DNA from: Pseudidiomarina planktonica
GTDB lineage: Bacteria; Pseudomonadota; Gammaproteobacteria; Enterobacterales; Alteromonadaceae
Assembly (NCBI RefSeq): GCF_900177775.1
Contig: NZ_FXWH01000003.1
Location: 245,971 to 309,970 of the forward strand
DNA: 64,000 nucleotides
Reading direction: 5' to 3'
Shown: in pieces, positions 9,024 through 18,731 of the stretch
How positions within the stretch are numbered: the stretch's first letter is position 1
Layout of the letters: each line of letters starts with the position of its first letter
Position numbers and translations under genes: made by a program
The notes under the pieces: generated by a model
Database searches by the model: none
Seen by the model: only the letters and a program-made list of their open reading frames with translations
What the model was told of the DNA's origin: nothing

Positions 9024-10347
9024 ACTGATCTTCTTCGGTTGAGCCGGTTAATGCAGTTACCGACGACTGGCCACCTTGAATCACGTTAGTTACCTCATCA
9101 AAGTAACCGGTACCCACTTCCTGTTGGTGCGCTACGAAGGTGTAGCCTTTGTCGGCTGCTGCAAATTCCTGTTGCTGCAATTTCACATAAGCAGACATGT
9201 CATTGCGGGCATAATCGTGCGCCAATTCGAACATGTGGTACCACATGTTATGCACGCCAGCTAAGGTAATAAACTGGAATTTATAACCCATAGCCGCCAA
9301 TTCACGCTGGAATTTCGCAATGGTGGCGTCATCCAGGTTCTTGCGCCAGTTAAACGACGGCGAGCAGTTGTAGGCTAATAGTTTACCCGGGAACTTCGCG
9401 TGAATAGCCTCGGCAAATTTACGGGCTTCATCTAAATCAGGCTTGGCGGTTTCACACCACAGCAAGTCCGCATATGGCGCGTAGGCCAAACCACGCGAAA
9501 TAGCCTGATCAATGCCAGCACGAACCCGGTAAAAGCCTTCGGCGGTGCGTTCGCCAGTGCAAAACGGTAAATCGTTCGCGTCAAAGTCAGAGGTTAGCAG
9601 GTCGGCTGCGTTGGCATCGGTGCGTGCCAGCAACAAGGTAGGCACGCCGGCAACATCGGCTGCCAGACGAGCAGCAACCAGTTTCTGCACGGCTTCCTGA
9701 GTTGGCACTAATACTTTGCCGCCCATGTGACCGCATTTTTTCACCGAGGCCAGTTGGTCTTCAAAGTGCACGCCGGCAGCGCCTGAGGCAATCATGCTCT
9801 TCATCAATTCGTAGGCGTTCAGAACACCACCAAAACCCGCTTCGGCGTCGGCAATGATAGGCGCGAAGTAGTCAATGTAGCCTTCCTGCTCAGGCGTAAT
9901 ACCTTTGGACCACTGAATTTGATCGGCGCGGGAAAACGAACTGTTAATGCGCTCCACCACGGTAGGCACTGAATCGACCGGGTACAACGACTGATCGGGA
10001 TACATGCTACAGGCACTGTTATTGTCTGCTGCCACTTGCCAACCGCTTAAGTAAATGGCTTGCAAGCCAGCTTTTACTTGCTGTACTGCCTGACCACCGG
10101 TTAGTGCGCCAAGGGCATTCACGTAGTCTTTGCCGAATTTCTGCTGGGCGGCACCATTAACCAGACGCCAAAGTTTTTCGGCACCTTGTTTGGCGTAGGT
10201 ATGTTCTACTTTTAGCGAGCCGCGCAAACGAATCACGTCCAGTGCTGTGTAGGTGCGTTCAACATTCTTCCAGCGCGGGTCGGTGTCCCATTGCTGTTGA
10301 AGTTCTTTGGCCGCTTCAGCTTGAGTTAACGAGGTTGTGGTTGTCAT
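9007..10347 (-). CDS. aceA: Isocitrate lyase
   Basis: A 446-residue enzyme cleaving isocitrate to glyoxylate and succinate. The catalytic loop KKCGHMGGK is at residues 203-211 with nucleophile Cys205, and the metal and substrate region DAEAGFGG (168-175) is intact. The frame can be extended upstream to 10509, but the ATG at 10347 is right: it has an AGGAC in front and gives the normal family N-terminus, whereas the extension would overlap aceB. It follows aceB by 46 bases in a leftward aceBA operon and converges on aceK. Confidence 0.97.
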   Translation of the reverse strand: MTTTTSLTQAEAAKELQQQWDTDPRWKNVERTYTALDVIRLRGSLKVEHTYAKQGAEKLWRLVNGAAQQKFGKDYVNALGALTGGQAVQQVKAGLQAIYLSGWQVAADNNSACSMYPDQSLYPVDSVPTVVERINSSFSRADQIQWSKGITPEQEGYIDYFAPIIADAEAGFGGVLNAYELMKSMIASGAAGVHFEDQLASVKKCGHMGGKVLVPTQEAVQKLVAARLAADVAGVPTLLLARTDANAADLLTSDFDANDLPFCTGERTAEGFYRVRAGIDQAISRGLAYAPYADLLWCETAKPDLDEARKFAEAIHAKFPGKLLAYNCSPSFNWRKNLDDATIAKFQRELAAMGYKFQFITLAGVHNMWYHMFELAHDYARNDMSAYVKLQQQEFAAADKGYTFVAHQQEVGTGYFDEVTNVIQGGQSSVTALTGSTEEDQFKHSA

Positions 10348-10393
10348 GGTGTTAGTCCTGTAATGTTTTATATGGTTATGTGTTGTTCTGGGG

Positions 10394-11989
10394 TTACGAC
10401 AACAGGTCGTAGCCCGGTAAAGTAAGAAAATCGACCAGGTCATCGCTGGTGGTAATGTCTTCAAGCAAACGCAACGCAGGCGCAAAGTTGCCTTGCTGCC
10501 AACGTTCATCGCCTACTTCCTGGCGAACCTGTTGAGCTTCCTGTTGCAGGTATTTGCGGAACAGGTCCTTGCTTACTACCTGGCCGTTATCCAGTGACTT
10601 CTGGTGTTTAATCCATTGCCAGATTGAAGTGCGCGATATTTCTGCAGTGGCAGCGTCTTCCATCAGGCCGTAAATAGGGACGCAACCAACCCCGGAAACC
10701 CACGCCGCTAAATACTGCAGGGCCACGCGTATATTGATTCGCATGCCGGCCTCGGTGCGCTCGCCCGGACATGGCTCCAACAGCTGTGCCTGCGTAATTT
10801 CATCATCTTCGGCGCGGCTGACATGCAGTTGGTTAATGCCGGTAATGCCATCCACAAATACCGAACGAACGGTGTCGGCTAAACCCGGGTGAGCTATCCA
10901 GGTGCCGTCATGGCCGTTGTCGCGTTCGAGTTCTTTGTCGGCTTTTACCTTGGCCAAAATCTTTTCGTTTTCGGCCGCATCTTTACTTGGAATAAAGGCC
11001 GCCATGCCGCCCATAGCCAGCGCGCCGCGGCGGTGACAGGTTTTCACTAGTAAACGTGAATAGGCATTCAGGAATGGCTGATTCATGGTAACCACCTGAC
11101 GGTCAGGCAGCACCCGATCCGGATGGTTTTTCAGGGTTTTTATGTAGCTGAAAATGTAATCCCAGCGGCCGCAGTTCAGCGCCGCAATGTGATCTTTCAA
11201 TTCGTGCAGAATCTCGTCCATTTGAAACACAGCAGGCAGAGTTTCAATCAGTATGGTGGCGCGAATGGTGCTAGTTGGTAAATTGAAGCGTTCTTCCGTG
11301 AACGCAAATACGTCACTCCACCACTTGGCTTCAGTGCTGTGCTCAAGTTTTGGCAAATAGTAATAAACACCGCTACCGTTTTGCTGGCGTACTTGATAGT
11401 TGTGCAAAAAGTACAAGGCGAAATCCATCAGCGCACCGGGAATTGGCTGGCCGTCTAACTGCAGATGTTTCTCAGGTAAGTGCAGACCGCGCACCCGGGC
11501 AATTAACAGCGCTGGATTGTCATTCAACTGATAACTTTTACCGCTGTTCGGGTCGGTGTGAGAGATTTCACCGCGGTTGGCGTCACGCAGGTTAATCTGG
11601 CCGTCGACCACACCTTGCCAGGTAGGTGATTGCGAATCTTCGAAGTCAGCCATGTAGCAATCCACATTGGCATTTAATGCGTTAATAACCATTTTGCGGT
11701 CAACCGGGCCGGTAATTTCTAGTCGGCGCTTCTGCAAGTCAGCCGGTAGCTCGGCAATTTTCCAGTTGCCGTCACGAATAGGTGCTGTGTTGGCATCAAA
11801 GTCGGGTAGGGCGCCAGCATCTATTTGCTGTTGGCGAACTTTGCGCTGGCTTAGCAATTGCTGCAAACGCGGCTGGAACTCGCGCACTAAATCGGTGAGA
11901 AAGCTAATGGCTTCCGGAGTAAGAATTTCGTCCTGACCGCTAACCGGGTCAGCAAGAACGCGCAGGTTCTGAGAGTTATTGGTGGTCAT
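10394..11989 (-). CDS. aceB: Malate synthase A
   Basis: The 531-residue length matches the A form of malate synthase (E. coli AceB 533). It condenses glyoxylate with acetyl-CoA to malate. Family hallmarks seen are [17 protein letters not shown] (about residues 104-120), the signature stretch around [19 protein letters not shown] (about 242-260, with the catalytic Arg and metal Glu), and [11 protein letters not shown] (about 275-285). It is the first gene of aceBA, preceded by a 217-base divergent intergenic region shared with the M24 peptidase gene, where the operon promoter must lie. No operator is recognised there. Confidence 0.97.
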   Translation of the reverse strand: MTTNNSQNLRVLADPVSGQDEILTPEAISFLTDLVREFQPRLQQLLSQRKVRQQQIDAGALPDFDANTAPIRDGNWKIAELPADLQKRRLEITGPVDRKMVINALNANVDCYMADFEDSQSPTWQGVVDGQINLRDANRGEISHTDPNSGKSYQLNDNPALLIARVRGLHLPEKHLQLDGQPIPGALMDFALYFLHNYQVRQQNGSGVYYYLPKLEHSTEAKWWSDVFAFTEERFNLPTSTIRATILIETLPAVFQMDEILHELKDHIAALNCGRWDYIFSYIKTLKNHPDRVLPDRQVVTMNQPFLNAYSRLLVKTCHRRGALAMGGMAAFIPSKDAAENEKILAKVKADKELERDNGHDGTWIAHPGLADTVRSVFVDGITGINQLHVSRAEDDEITQAQLLEPCPGERTEAGMRINIRVALQYLAAWVSGVGCVPIYGLMEDAATAEISRTSIWQWIKHQKSLDNGQVVSKDLFRKYLQQEAQQVRQEVGDERWQQGNFAPALRLLEDITTSDDLVDFLTLPGYDLLS

Positions 11990-12206
11990 TTTTAGCTCAT
12001 TTGTTGGTTGCGTGTTAATGAAGCAAGACTAGCGCTGCCCCTAAAATTAAACTAATTTATCCTTTTAATTGTGGCCATTTATTTAATGAATATACGGTTG
12101 GGCCAATACAGCGAAAGGGATAAGCCTGTTTCGGTAGTTTTGAAAATTCGGTTTTTAGCGAAATGCTGGTAAGCTGAAGGCAAGTTAAAAAAACCATAGG
12201 TGCGCT

Positions 12207-13550
12207 ATGCCATACCTTTACACACTGTTACTTGTCGGCGGTTTATTGCTGGCGTATCCGGCTCAGGCTTTACCCGAGTCAGTGGATAAACCTTTGTCGC
12301 TGCAACAACGCGGGCAAGTAGTTGATAAGTTGCTGCAGGAGCGCCTTGAAACTCTGGCGCCGCAACTGATGCGCAAGCACGATATTGATATGTGGATATT
12401 GGTAAGCCGGGAATACAACGAAGATCCTGTGCTTAAAACCATGCTGCCAAGTAGCTGGTTGTCAGCCCGCCGACGGACCATTTTGGTACTGTCAGACCGC
12501 GGCGTTCATGATGGTGTAGACCAGGGCGTTGAAGCTCTGGCGGTAGCCCGTTATGACGTCGGTGACTTATTTAAGAAGGCCTGGGATCCGGAGCAACAAC
12601 CGGACCAGTGGGCGCGCTTAGCTGAGCTCGTTCGCGAGCATAATCCGGAGCGTATTGGCGTGAATCAGTCCGCTGATTTTGCTCAGGCAGATGGGCTTGT
12701 TGCAACTGACAAAGAAGAGTTACTGGCGGCACTGGATGAAACCTACCGCAACCGTATTGTTAGTGCCGAGCCGCTAGCTGTGGGCTGGCTGGAAACCCGT
12801 ATTGAAGCCGAGCTTCCTTATTACCGACACGCGGTGGAAATTGCTCATGCACTGATTGCTGAAGCCTTTTCAAATCAAGTGGTAGAGCCGGGTAAAACCT
12901 CAACTACCGAAGTGGAATGGTGGCTGCGTGAACAGGTGGAGGCACTGGATTTGGATGTGTGGTTTCCCCCGACGGTAACTGTGCAACGGCAGGGCGAGTT
13001 AGAAGGTAATCCACGCGCTCAGGTGGAGGCTATTTTGCCGGGCGATTTACTGCATGTGGATTTTGGTATCACCTATTTACGGCTGAATACCGACACCCAG
13101 CAACAGGCCTATGTGTTACGAGAAAATGAAACTGAAGTTCCTGAGTATTTAAGCCAGGCACTGGCCGACGGCAATCAGGTGCAGAACATACTTACGAATG
13201 AGTTCAAAGCCGGGCGCACGGGCAATGAAATTCTACTGAGCGCGCTGGCCGAGGCACGTGAACAAGGCTTGCAACCTAGTATTTATAGTCACCCGATTGG
13301 CTATTACGGGCATGGCTCAGGCCCTACTATTGGTATGTGGGACAAACAAGCCGCTATTGAGGGTTCAGGTGAGTACCCACTATACGATAGAACCGCCTAT
13401 TCTATTGAGTTGAACACAACGGTTACAGGCACCGAATGGGGCCAGGACCTGATGATTATGCTGGAAGAAGATGCTATTTTTTGGAACGGTGAAGTTGATT
13501 ACCTCAATGGACGCCAAACCGAACTACACGTTATTCGTTCCAAGGAGTAG
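12207..13550 (+). CDS. Exported M24-family metallopeptidase (Xaa-Pro aminopeptidase-like)
   Basis: A 447-residue protein with an N-terminal signal peptide (hydrophobic residues about 4-18, probable cleavage after AQA near 22). An N-terminal creatinase-like domain precedes the pita-bread M24 domain. Two metal Asp residues lie 11 apart in VDFGITYLRLNTD, the metal His is in HPIGYYGHGSG, and the Glu ligands are in IELNTTV and MLEEDAIF. The set is therefore complete and the enzyme is probably active on Xaa-Pro peptides in the periplasm. AGGTG precedes the ATG. It is followed after 3 bases by the CBS protein, with the RBS (AAGGAG) overlapping its stop. Confidence 0.88.
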   Translation: MPYLYTLLLVGGLLLAYPAQALPESVDKPLSLQQRGQVVDKLLQERLETLAPQLMRKHDIDMWILVSREYNEDPVLKTMLPSSWLSARRRTILVLSDRGVHDGVDQGVEALAVARYDVGDLFKKAWDPEQQPDQWARLAELVREHNPERIGVNQSADFAQADGLVATDKEELLAALDETYRNRIVSAEPLAVGWLETRIEAELPYYRHAVEIAHALIAEAFSNQVVEPGKTSTTEVEWWLREQVEALDLDVWFPPTVTVQRQGELEGNPRAQVEAILPGDLLHVDFGITYLRLNTDTQQQAYVLRENETEVPEYLSQALADGNQVQNILTNEFKAGRTGNEILLSALAEAREQGLQPSIYSHPIGYYGHGSGPTIGMWDKQAAIEGSGEYPLYDRTAYSIELNTTVTGTEWGQDLMIMLEEDAIFWNGEVDYLNGRQTELHVIRSKE

Positions 13551-13553
13551 GTC

Positions 13554-13988
13554 ATGAGTTTGCTGAATATTATGACGCGTCAGGTCACCACTATTGGCAT
13601 GGACGAGACGCTGGAAACTTTACAGCATATTTTTAGCCGCAATAAGTTTCACCATGTGTTGGTGGTAGACGGTACTCAATTGGTGGGCGTGGTATCGGAT
13701 CGTGACTTACTGAAAGCGCTGAGCCCCAACTTAGGAACCGCTGCTGAAACCATGCGTGACCTGGCTACTTTGAATAAAAAAGTACATCAGGTGATGCAAC
13801 GAGAGCTCCGAACCTTACCGCCAACGGCAGGTATTTACGACGCGGTGCGGCTGTTTAACCGCGAACGGGTTTCCTGTATTCCCATAATGGATGAGAGCAG
13901 AAAACCCGTTGGTATTTTGAGTTGGCGCGACATTATGCGAGCACTCGAGTTGCAACAGCAACGTAAACAGCAAGTAGCGTCAGACTAA
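13554..13988 (+). CDS. CBS-domain protein
   Basis: A 144-residue protein made of two CBS motifs (about residues 1-60 and 75-135) and little else. The second ends in PVGILSWRDIMRAL, the classic end of a CBS repeat. Paired CBS modules bind adenine nucleotides such as AMP, ATP or S-adenosylmethionine and act as energy sensors. There is no fused effector domain, so the partner is unknown. A perfect AAGGAG overlaps the upstream peptidase stop, indicating co-translation. Its 3' end overlaps the convergent tal gene by 9 bases. Confidence 0.9.
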   Translation: MSLLNIMTRQVTTIGMDETLETLQHIFSRNKFHHVLVVDGTQLVGVVSDRDLLKALSPNLGTAAETMRDLATLNKKVHQVMQRELRTLPPTAGIYDAVRLFNRERVSCIPIMDESRKPVGILSWRDIMRALELQQQRKQQVASD

Positions 13989-15560
13989 CTGAGCATTGAA
14001 GCCCGGTTGCTGCAGGTGGTGAGCGAGCCGCTGAATATCATCTGCCAGTGACCTGTCGTCACCTAACGGCTTAACTTGTTTGCGTACTTCCCCTATAAAG
14101 GCTTGGCTGGCAGGGCTAAACGACGTCACCGAAGCATGTCTAAGCTCGGCCGCCTGCGCCAGTATCATGGCTTCAATAGCTAATAACTCACTTAACCGTT
14201 GCAAGGTTTCAGCACAGCGCCGTGCCGCAATAGTTCCCATGGTAACCACGTCTTGATTATTGGCATTGGTGGGAATCGACTGAATGCTGGCTGGGTGCGC
14301 ATGAGTGCGTAGTTCTGCAACTAGCGCTGAAGCCGTAACCTGAGCGCCCATAAAACCACTATGCAGACCATTGTTATTGCCGCGTACAAAAGGTGGCAAG
14401 CCCTGATTTAGCTTGTCGTCGGTTACCCGCGCAATACGCCGTTCACTATGAATAGCCAGGGTTAGTAAGGCGTTATTCAGTGCATCTGCCGCCAGCGCAA
14501 TATGCTGCCCAAAGAAGTTGCCGCCGTGCAGTACTTGCACTGAGCCGTCGGGCTGATTTAAAAATACCGGGTTATCGGTTACCGAAGCCAGCTCAGTGGT
14601 TACTGTTTGCTGGTGGAACTTAAGGGTGTCGTAAACCGCGCCCAGGTGTTGTGGGGCACAGCGAAAGCTATAGGCGTCCTGCGGCATGGCTTGCGCAAAC
14701 ATGGCTTGCTGCTGTTGCACCTGATCGTTCAGCTGTGGTGGTGGTGCGTAGGCTTGTAAGCGTTCGCTACCCTCAGCCTGCGCCAACAGTTGCTGGTGCG
14801 CCCAGCATTGACCCGCATGCGGCCGCAACTGGCCAAGACCAGGCTGTAAGGCTTCCGTACTACCCGACAACACCTCACCATAAAGTACGGTGTGCTTCAC
14901 CGACAAGGTAAGCAAGCGTTCACTAAGTTGCTGGTTTAAACCGGCAATGGCGGTCATTGCTGACGTGCCGTTCACTAAGGCCAGGGCGTCTTTACCCGTT
15001 GGGGCTAGTGGCTCTAGCTTAGCTTTTGCTAAGGCGTCAGCTGCAGTAACCAGCTGGCCCTGCACATGCATGTTCCCTTCGCCCAGCAGGCCGCGGGCAA
15101 TATGTGCTAGTGGTGTTAAGTCACCACTGGCGCCAACAGTACCGAGCGATGGCACTACCGGAATCAAATCTTGATTTAAACAGGCTAGTAATAGCTTCAA
15201 ACACTTAGGGTGCACGCCCGAGTGGCCACGGGCAAGCGTGGCAACACGGGCGGCCATGATGGCGCGCACCTGGGTTACGGCCAATAATGGGCCGGTGCCA
15301 CTGCTCAGATGATAAATTAAATTACGTTGCAGGCTGGCCGAGTCGGCCGGGTCGATATAAGTATCTGCTAAGGGGCCATAACCTGTGGTTAAGCCGTAAA
15401 TGCGGGCGCGTTGTTGCAGCAGTTGTTGCACTTGCTCATAGCATTGCTGAACCGCTTGCCAATGCTGCTGGCTTAGCTGTAGCTCTGCGCCATTAGCAAC
15501 GGCTTCCAGCTGCGCCGGGCTTAAATCTTGATTTGCTGCAAGTTGAACCGGCCGTGTCAT
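13980..15560 (-). CDS. tal: Aromatic amino acid ammonia-lyase, probably tyrosine ammonia-lyase for PYP chromophore
   Basis: A 526-residue member of the histidine/phenylalanine/tyrosine ammonia-lyase family. The Ala-Ser-Gly triad that forms the MIO prosthetic group is at 144-146 (TVGASGDLTP), and the catalytic-loop Tyr is in YGLTTGYG (55-62). The substrate-selectivity position reads Tyr-His-Leu at 83-85; a His-Leu pair here marks tyrosine-specific enzymes, while histidine lyases usually have Ser-His. With pcl and pyp directly upstream, the role is deamination of tyrosine to p-coumaric acid, the PYP chromophore precursor. Its start lies 2 bases after the pcl stop. Automatic annotation would probably call it hutH; no hut genes are nearby. 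Confidence 0.88.
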   Translation of the reverse strand: MTRPVQLAANQDLSPAQLEAVANGAELQLSQQHWQAVQQCYEQVQQLLQQRARIYGLTTGYGPLADTYIDPADSASLQRNLIYHLSSGTGPLLAVTQVRAIMAARVATLARGHSGVHPKCLKLLLACLNQDLIPVVPSLGTVGASGDLTPLAHIARGLLGEGNMHVQGQLVTAADALAKAKLEPLAPTGKDALALVNGTSAMTAIAGLNQQLSERLLTLSVKHTVLYGEVLSGSTEALQPGLGQLRPHAGQCWAHQQLLAQAEGSERLQAYAPPPQLNDQVQQQQAMFAQAMPQDAYSFRCAPQHLGAVYDTLKFHQQTVTTELASVTDNPVFLNQPDGSVQVLHGGNFFGQHIALAADALNNALLTLAIHSERRIARVTDDKLNQGLPPFVRGNNNGLHSGFMGAQVTASALVAELRTHAHPASIQSIPTNANNQDVVTMGTIAARRCAETLQRLSELLAIEAMILAQAAELRHASVTSFSPASQAFIGEVRKQVKPLGDDRSLADDIQRLAHHLQQPGFNAQLV

Positions 15561-15562
15561 AA

Positions 15563-16852
15563 TCAGACTTCCTCGATATTTGAAGTTATAGGCCAGTCGG
15601 CAGCCTTGCCCATGCTATTAACCGGTAATTGGTTACCAAAGCTAAAATGCTTCGGCTGGGCCGCCGCGCTCAGGGTTTGGCACCAGCTTTGTAGCTTTGC
15701 AAGCAATTGGTCGTGCTCGCCAGCAGCGCCAGTTGATTGTTGCTTAGGCACAATAAACGCCTTCAGGCGATTGCCCTCGTTGGCGGTCATGAGCCGCACG
15801 CGCGCTTGCTCTACTTCCGCATGTTGGCATAAGTGTTCTTCAATCTGCGCCGGATACACATTGGTGCCTGCTACCTGCACGGCTTTGTCTTTGCGCCCCT
15901 GCGGTAAAAACTGACGCTGGTTCAGCCAGTGCAGGTGGTCGCCCAAAGTAACCTTGGCATTAGTAGTTACGTCAACCAGGGTATCTTTATCCGCTGCGTC
16001 GGGCTCGCGGTTCCACCGTGGTAGCAGCTCGAATGGTTCGGTGTGGCTGGCGCGTATGCCAATGCCGGCTGTTTCAGTGGAACCATAAATTTCAATAAAG
16101 TGCTTTAAGCCCTGTTGCTTCAACCCGGCCGCAACCTCAGATGGACAGGGTCCGGTAGAGGTAACGGCGCACACATCATCTGGAAACTGCACGCCGGAAC
16201 GCTGCAGTTGCTGCCAAATATGGGGCACACCAATGACGATGTCACCGGGTTGCAGTTTGCCACCTTGTACCGTACTAAAAGCTTTTAGCCCACGTACAAC
16301 CTGCTGCTTTTCATTCGGAAATAAAGCCGGCAACAACACGGTAAAAATAAAACCGTAAATGTGGTGGCAGGGGGTTAACGCAATAATTCGTTTAGGTTGT
16401 TGCCCAAGCAGCAGTTGAAAGTGCTGTAAAAAGGTATGCGCCTCGGTGCTTAATGAATCAAAGCTATGGCTAACAGCTTGTGCTGAGCCTGTGCTACCTG
16501 AGGTTTGCAAAGTAATGTCGCTGCTATGATCGGCGCGGGCGGTTTGCACCAGTTCGGCCCAGCCACCTAAGGTTTTGTACCTAAGCAGATAGTCTTCATA
16601 ACCGCTATCGTTCAACTGGAAGAACTGCATAACGCGACTTGCCATAGCGAGCCACTCTAATGAGTCAACCTGCAAGGCGTTGTCACAAGCTGCTGTTGAA
16701 GTTTGTTCGGTTGGTGTTATTTGGGTGTCGGCATTCCAGCTATCGGGCGATAGCTGGTGATTGCCTACTTGCCGAATTGCTTTTAGCTCGTCCGCAACCA
16801 GCGCTTTAATAACATCCAGCACCAGTGCTGCGGACAGAGTCATCTTCGACAT
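15563..16852 (-). CDS. pcl: AMP-forming p-coumarate:CoA ligase of the PYP cluster with ACP-like N-terminus
   Basis: A 429-residue adenylate-forming enzyme. Motifs seen are the phosphate-binding loop LQTSGSTGSAQAV (115-127), A5 motif YGSTETAGIG, A8 hinge GRKDKAVQVAGTNVYPAQIEE and the A10 Lys in MGKAADWP, so the C-terminal half is complete. The N-terminal ~105 residues are unlike ordinary 4-coumarate ligases: QVDSLEWLAM (61-70) and the following helices resemble an acyl carrier protein with a candidate phosphopantetheine Ser64. By position it activates p-coumarate for attachment to Cys69 of PYP; product transfer through CoA or an internal carrier is open. It starts 1 base after the pyp stop. 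Confidence 0.85.
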   Translation of the reverse strand: MSKMTLSAALVLDVIKALVADELKAIRQVGNHQLSPDSWNADTQITPTEQTSTAACDNALQVDSLEWLAMASRVMQFFQLNDSGYEDYLLRYKTLGGWAELVQTARADHSSDITLQTSGSTGSAQAVSHSFDSLSTEAHTFLQHFQLLLGQQPKRIIALTPCHHIYGFIFTVLLPALFPNEKQQVVRGLKAFSTVQGGKLQPGDIVIGVPHIWQQLQRSGVQFPDDVCAVTSTGPCPSEVAAGLKQQGLKHFIEIYGSTETAGIGIRASHTEPFELLPRWNREPDAADKDTLVDVTTNAKVTLGDHLHWLNQRQFLPQGRKDKAVQVAGTNVYPAQIEEHLCQHAEVEQARVRLMTANEGNRLKAFIVPKQQSTGAAGEHDQLLAKLQSWCQTLSAAAQPKHFSFGNQLPVNSMGKAADWPITSNIEEV

Positions 16853-16853
16853 A

Positions 16854-17231
16854 TTACAGACGCTTCACGAATACCCAGTAGCTGTCGCCGGTTAGCGCTT
16901 TTTTCATGTGAACTTTCACACTGGTTGGCTTCATTTCATAGTCGAATACGTATTCGAACATAGTGTTCAGGTTGCCTGACTTCACGCCCTCGTCGAAGCG
17001 GCCTTTAAACTCTTTGCTGTTGGTGCAAGGAGCTACATCGCGGAAAAAATTCTTACCAATTACTTCCTCTGGCTTACGGCCAGTGATATCACCTTCAGCA
17101 GCGTTGTATTTAATGATTTTACCCTGCGCGTCTAATTGAATTGCTCCGAAAGCCACGTCGTTTAACTGGCTGTCTTGCATTTTCGCTAAGGTGTTTTCGA
17201 TATCATCGGAACCAAATCGAATCATTTCCAT
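16854..17231 (-). CDS. pyp: Photoactive yellow protein
   Basis: A 125-residue PAS-fold blue-light receptor, the same length as Halorhodospira halophila PYP and alignable with it without gaps. The chromophore-pocket residues are all present at canonical numbers: Tyr42, Glu46, Thr50, Arg52 and the p-coumaroyl-binding Cys69 (VAPCTN). The family C-terminus SYWVFVKRL is intact. The start at 17231 is chosen because GAGGG lies 8 bases upstream and it gives the exact family N-terminus; the longer open frame from 17297 is spurious. Downstream lie pcl and tal, which supply the chromophore. PYP in halophiles is linked to blue-light responses; the output partner here is not visible. Confidence 0.97.
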   Translation of the reverse strand: MEMIRFGSDDIENTLAKMQDSQLNDVAFGAIQLDAQGKIIKYNAAEGDITGRKPEEVIGKNFFRDVAPCTNSKEFKGRFDEGVKSGNLNTMFEYVFDYEMKPTSVKVHMKKALTGDSYWVFVKRL

Positions 17232-17333
17232 GGTTATTACCCTCTGTTGTTCTAAAAAGTTATCATCATATAGAGCCTTTAGCGCTAAATGGATCACTCA
17301 GCGCCAGCTTTCATTGCTCTATTTTTGGACCCT

Positions 17334-17999
17334 TTACCTTTGGACCATCGTCCTCGCGTGTTTTACCAATTCGTCGGGATCCTTCAGGCGCTCGGGCTTG
17401 GTGATGCCACTTTGGCACGCAGGGCGGTCGCCAACTAACTCCAACCAACGGTTTAAATTAGGCAGCCCTTCAACACTTACGCCTGACCATTTGTAAGTGC
17501 GCACCCAACACCAGTTGGCAATGTCCGCCAGCGAGAAGTTCTCACCCGCCAAGTAGGTGGTCTGGCTAAGTTGCTTGTCCAGCACTTCAAACAAACGTCT
17601 GCATTCGTTCTGATAGCGCGCAATAGCCGGCTCGATTTTCTCCGGAAAATAACGATAGAACACATTTGCCTGACCCATCATTGGGCCAACACCGCCCATT
17701 TGGAACATCAGCCACTGCACCATGCGTGAGCGCTCTTTCGCGTCTTTTGGATACAGCTTGCCGTAGGTTTCAGCAAGGTACAGCATAATGGCGCCTGACT
17801 CGAACACCACAAAGTCGTCGTTAGCACGGTCAACAATCACCGGAATACGACCATTGGGATTGCGGCCTAAAAATTCAGGCGTTTTCTGTTCGTTTTTACT
17901 TAAATCAACCGGAATTAAATTATAGTCCAGTCCCATTTCATCTAACGTAACAGTTACCTTATGCCCATTCGGAGTAGGTGCTGTGTAGAGATCAATCAT
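17334..17999 (-). CDS. Glutathione S-transferase family protein (YfcG/YghU-like)
   Basis: A 221-residue two-domain GST: thioredoxin-like N-domain (residues 1-~82, with cis-Pro in GRIPVIV and the gamma-glutamyl site [12 protein letters not shown]) and an all-helical C-domain ([15 protein letters not shown]). The N-terminus [15 protein letters not shown] lacks a CxxC and resembles the Nu-class disulfide-bond oxidoreductases YfcG/YghU of E. coli, which use two glutathiones. It lies 102 bases upstream of pyp and 9 bases downstream of a second GST on the same strand. A link with the PYP operon is only positional. Confidence 0.9.
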   Translation of the reverse strand: MIDLYTAPTPNGHKVTVTLDEMGLDYNLIPVDLSKNEQKTPEFLGRNPNGRIPVIVDRANDDFVVFESGAIMLYLAETYGKLYPKDAKERSRMVQWLMFQMGGVGPMMGQANVFYRYFPEKIEPAIARYQNECRRLFEVLDKQLSQTTYLAGENFSLADIANWCWVRTYKWSGVSVEGLPNLNRWLELVGDRPACQSGITKPERLKDPDELVKHARTMVQR

Positions 18000-18008
18000 A
18001 ATACTTCC

Positions 18009-18626
18009 TTAAACGCTGGCGGATTCACGTTGCTTAATACGACCCAACCAGGCTTTAAGATTAGGACTCTCATCGCCAACACGAATATCTACCACGCGGG
18101 CAAACTCCATGGTGCAGAACGCATTGATGTCAGCTGCGGTAAACCGGTCTAAACATAAATAGTCTTTGCCGGCCAAATGCTTCTCTAAAAAGCTGACAAA
18201 CTTAAGCACAGTTTCACGACAAACTTCGCCCCACTCGGGAATTGGTGTCATGCGATCTTTGAAATAGCCGGTGGAATGCTGAAAGCACATGCCAGTTGGC
18301 ATAAAGAAATAGAATTCAAGCCAGCGTAACCATTGCTCCACTTGCGCTTTCTCTAACGCAGTATCGCCAAGCAAAGTAGGGGCATCGGTAAAGCTTTCTT
18401 CAAAGTAACGGCAAATAGCCATAGTTTCAGCAATGCTGGTGCCATCCTCAAGCTCAAGTACCGGCACTTTTTTCATTGGATTCAGGGCTCTGAACTCAGG
18501 CGTCAGGTTATCGCCCTTGGTAAGATCCATTTCAACAAACTCAACTTTATCCAGCAGACCTTTTTCTTGCAGGAACATGCGAACCCGGCGCGGGTTCGGC
18601 GCTTTTGCCATTTCATAAATTTTCAT
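18009..18626 (-). CDS. Glutathione S-transferase family protein
   Basis: A 205-residue GST with the thioredoxin-like N-domain (KKVPVLELEDG with cis-Pro, SIAETMAICRYFE glutathione-contact motif) and a helical C-domain containing FTAADINAFC. The N-terminal catalytic region (KAPNPRRVRMFLQEKG) has Pro-Arg where Ser or Cys nucleophiles are often found, as in many bacterial beta- and theta-like GSTs, so the reaction cannot be predicted. It is the first gene of a possible leftward GST-GST-pyp-pcl-tal run. It is only distantly similar to the next GST, so this is not a recent tandem duplication. Confidence 0.88.
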   Translation of the reverse strand: MKIYEMAKAPNPRRVRMFLQEKGLLDKVEFVEMDLTKGDNLTPEFRALNPMKKVPVLELEDGTSIAETMAICRYFEESFTDAPTLLGDTALEKAQVEQWLRWLEFYFFMPTGMCFQHSTGYFKDRMTPIPEWGEVCRETVLKFVSFLEKHLAGKDYLCLDRFTAADINAFCTMEFARVVDIRVGDESPNLKAWLGRIKQRESASV

Positions 18627-18731
18627 AATGCCTCACAGCCAATGCGTAAGTTATTGTGATAAAACAGGTTGTAAAGAATCTACTCTTTGTACCAGGAAAG
18701 GTCAAAAGCAACAGTGCCACCGAACAGTGGC

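Noticed and set aside
13980..15560. hutH (histidine ammonia-lyase) reading of the lyase
   Set aside because: The selectivity residues are His-Leu rather than Ser-His, no hut genes are near, and the neighbours are pcl and pyp.
17232..17297. 22-codon N-terminal extension of PYP
   Set aside because: The GAGGG before 17231 and the exact 125-residue family length favour the shorter form.
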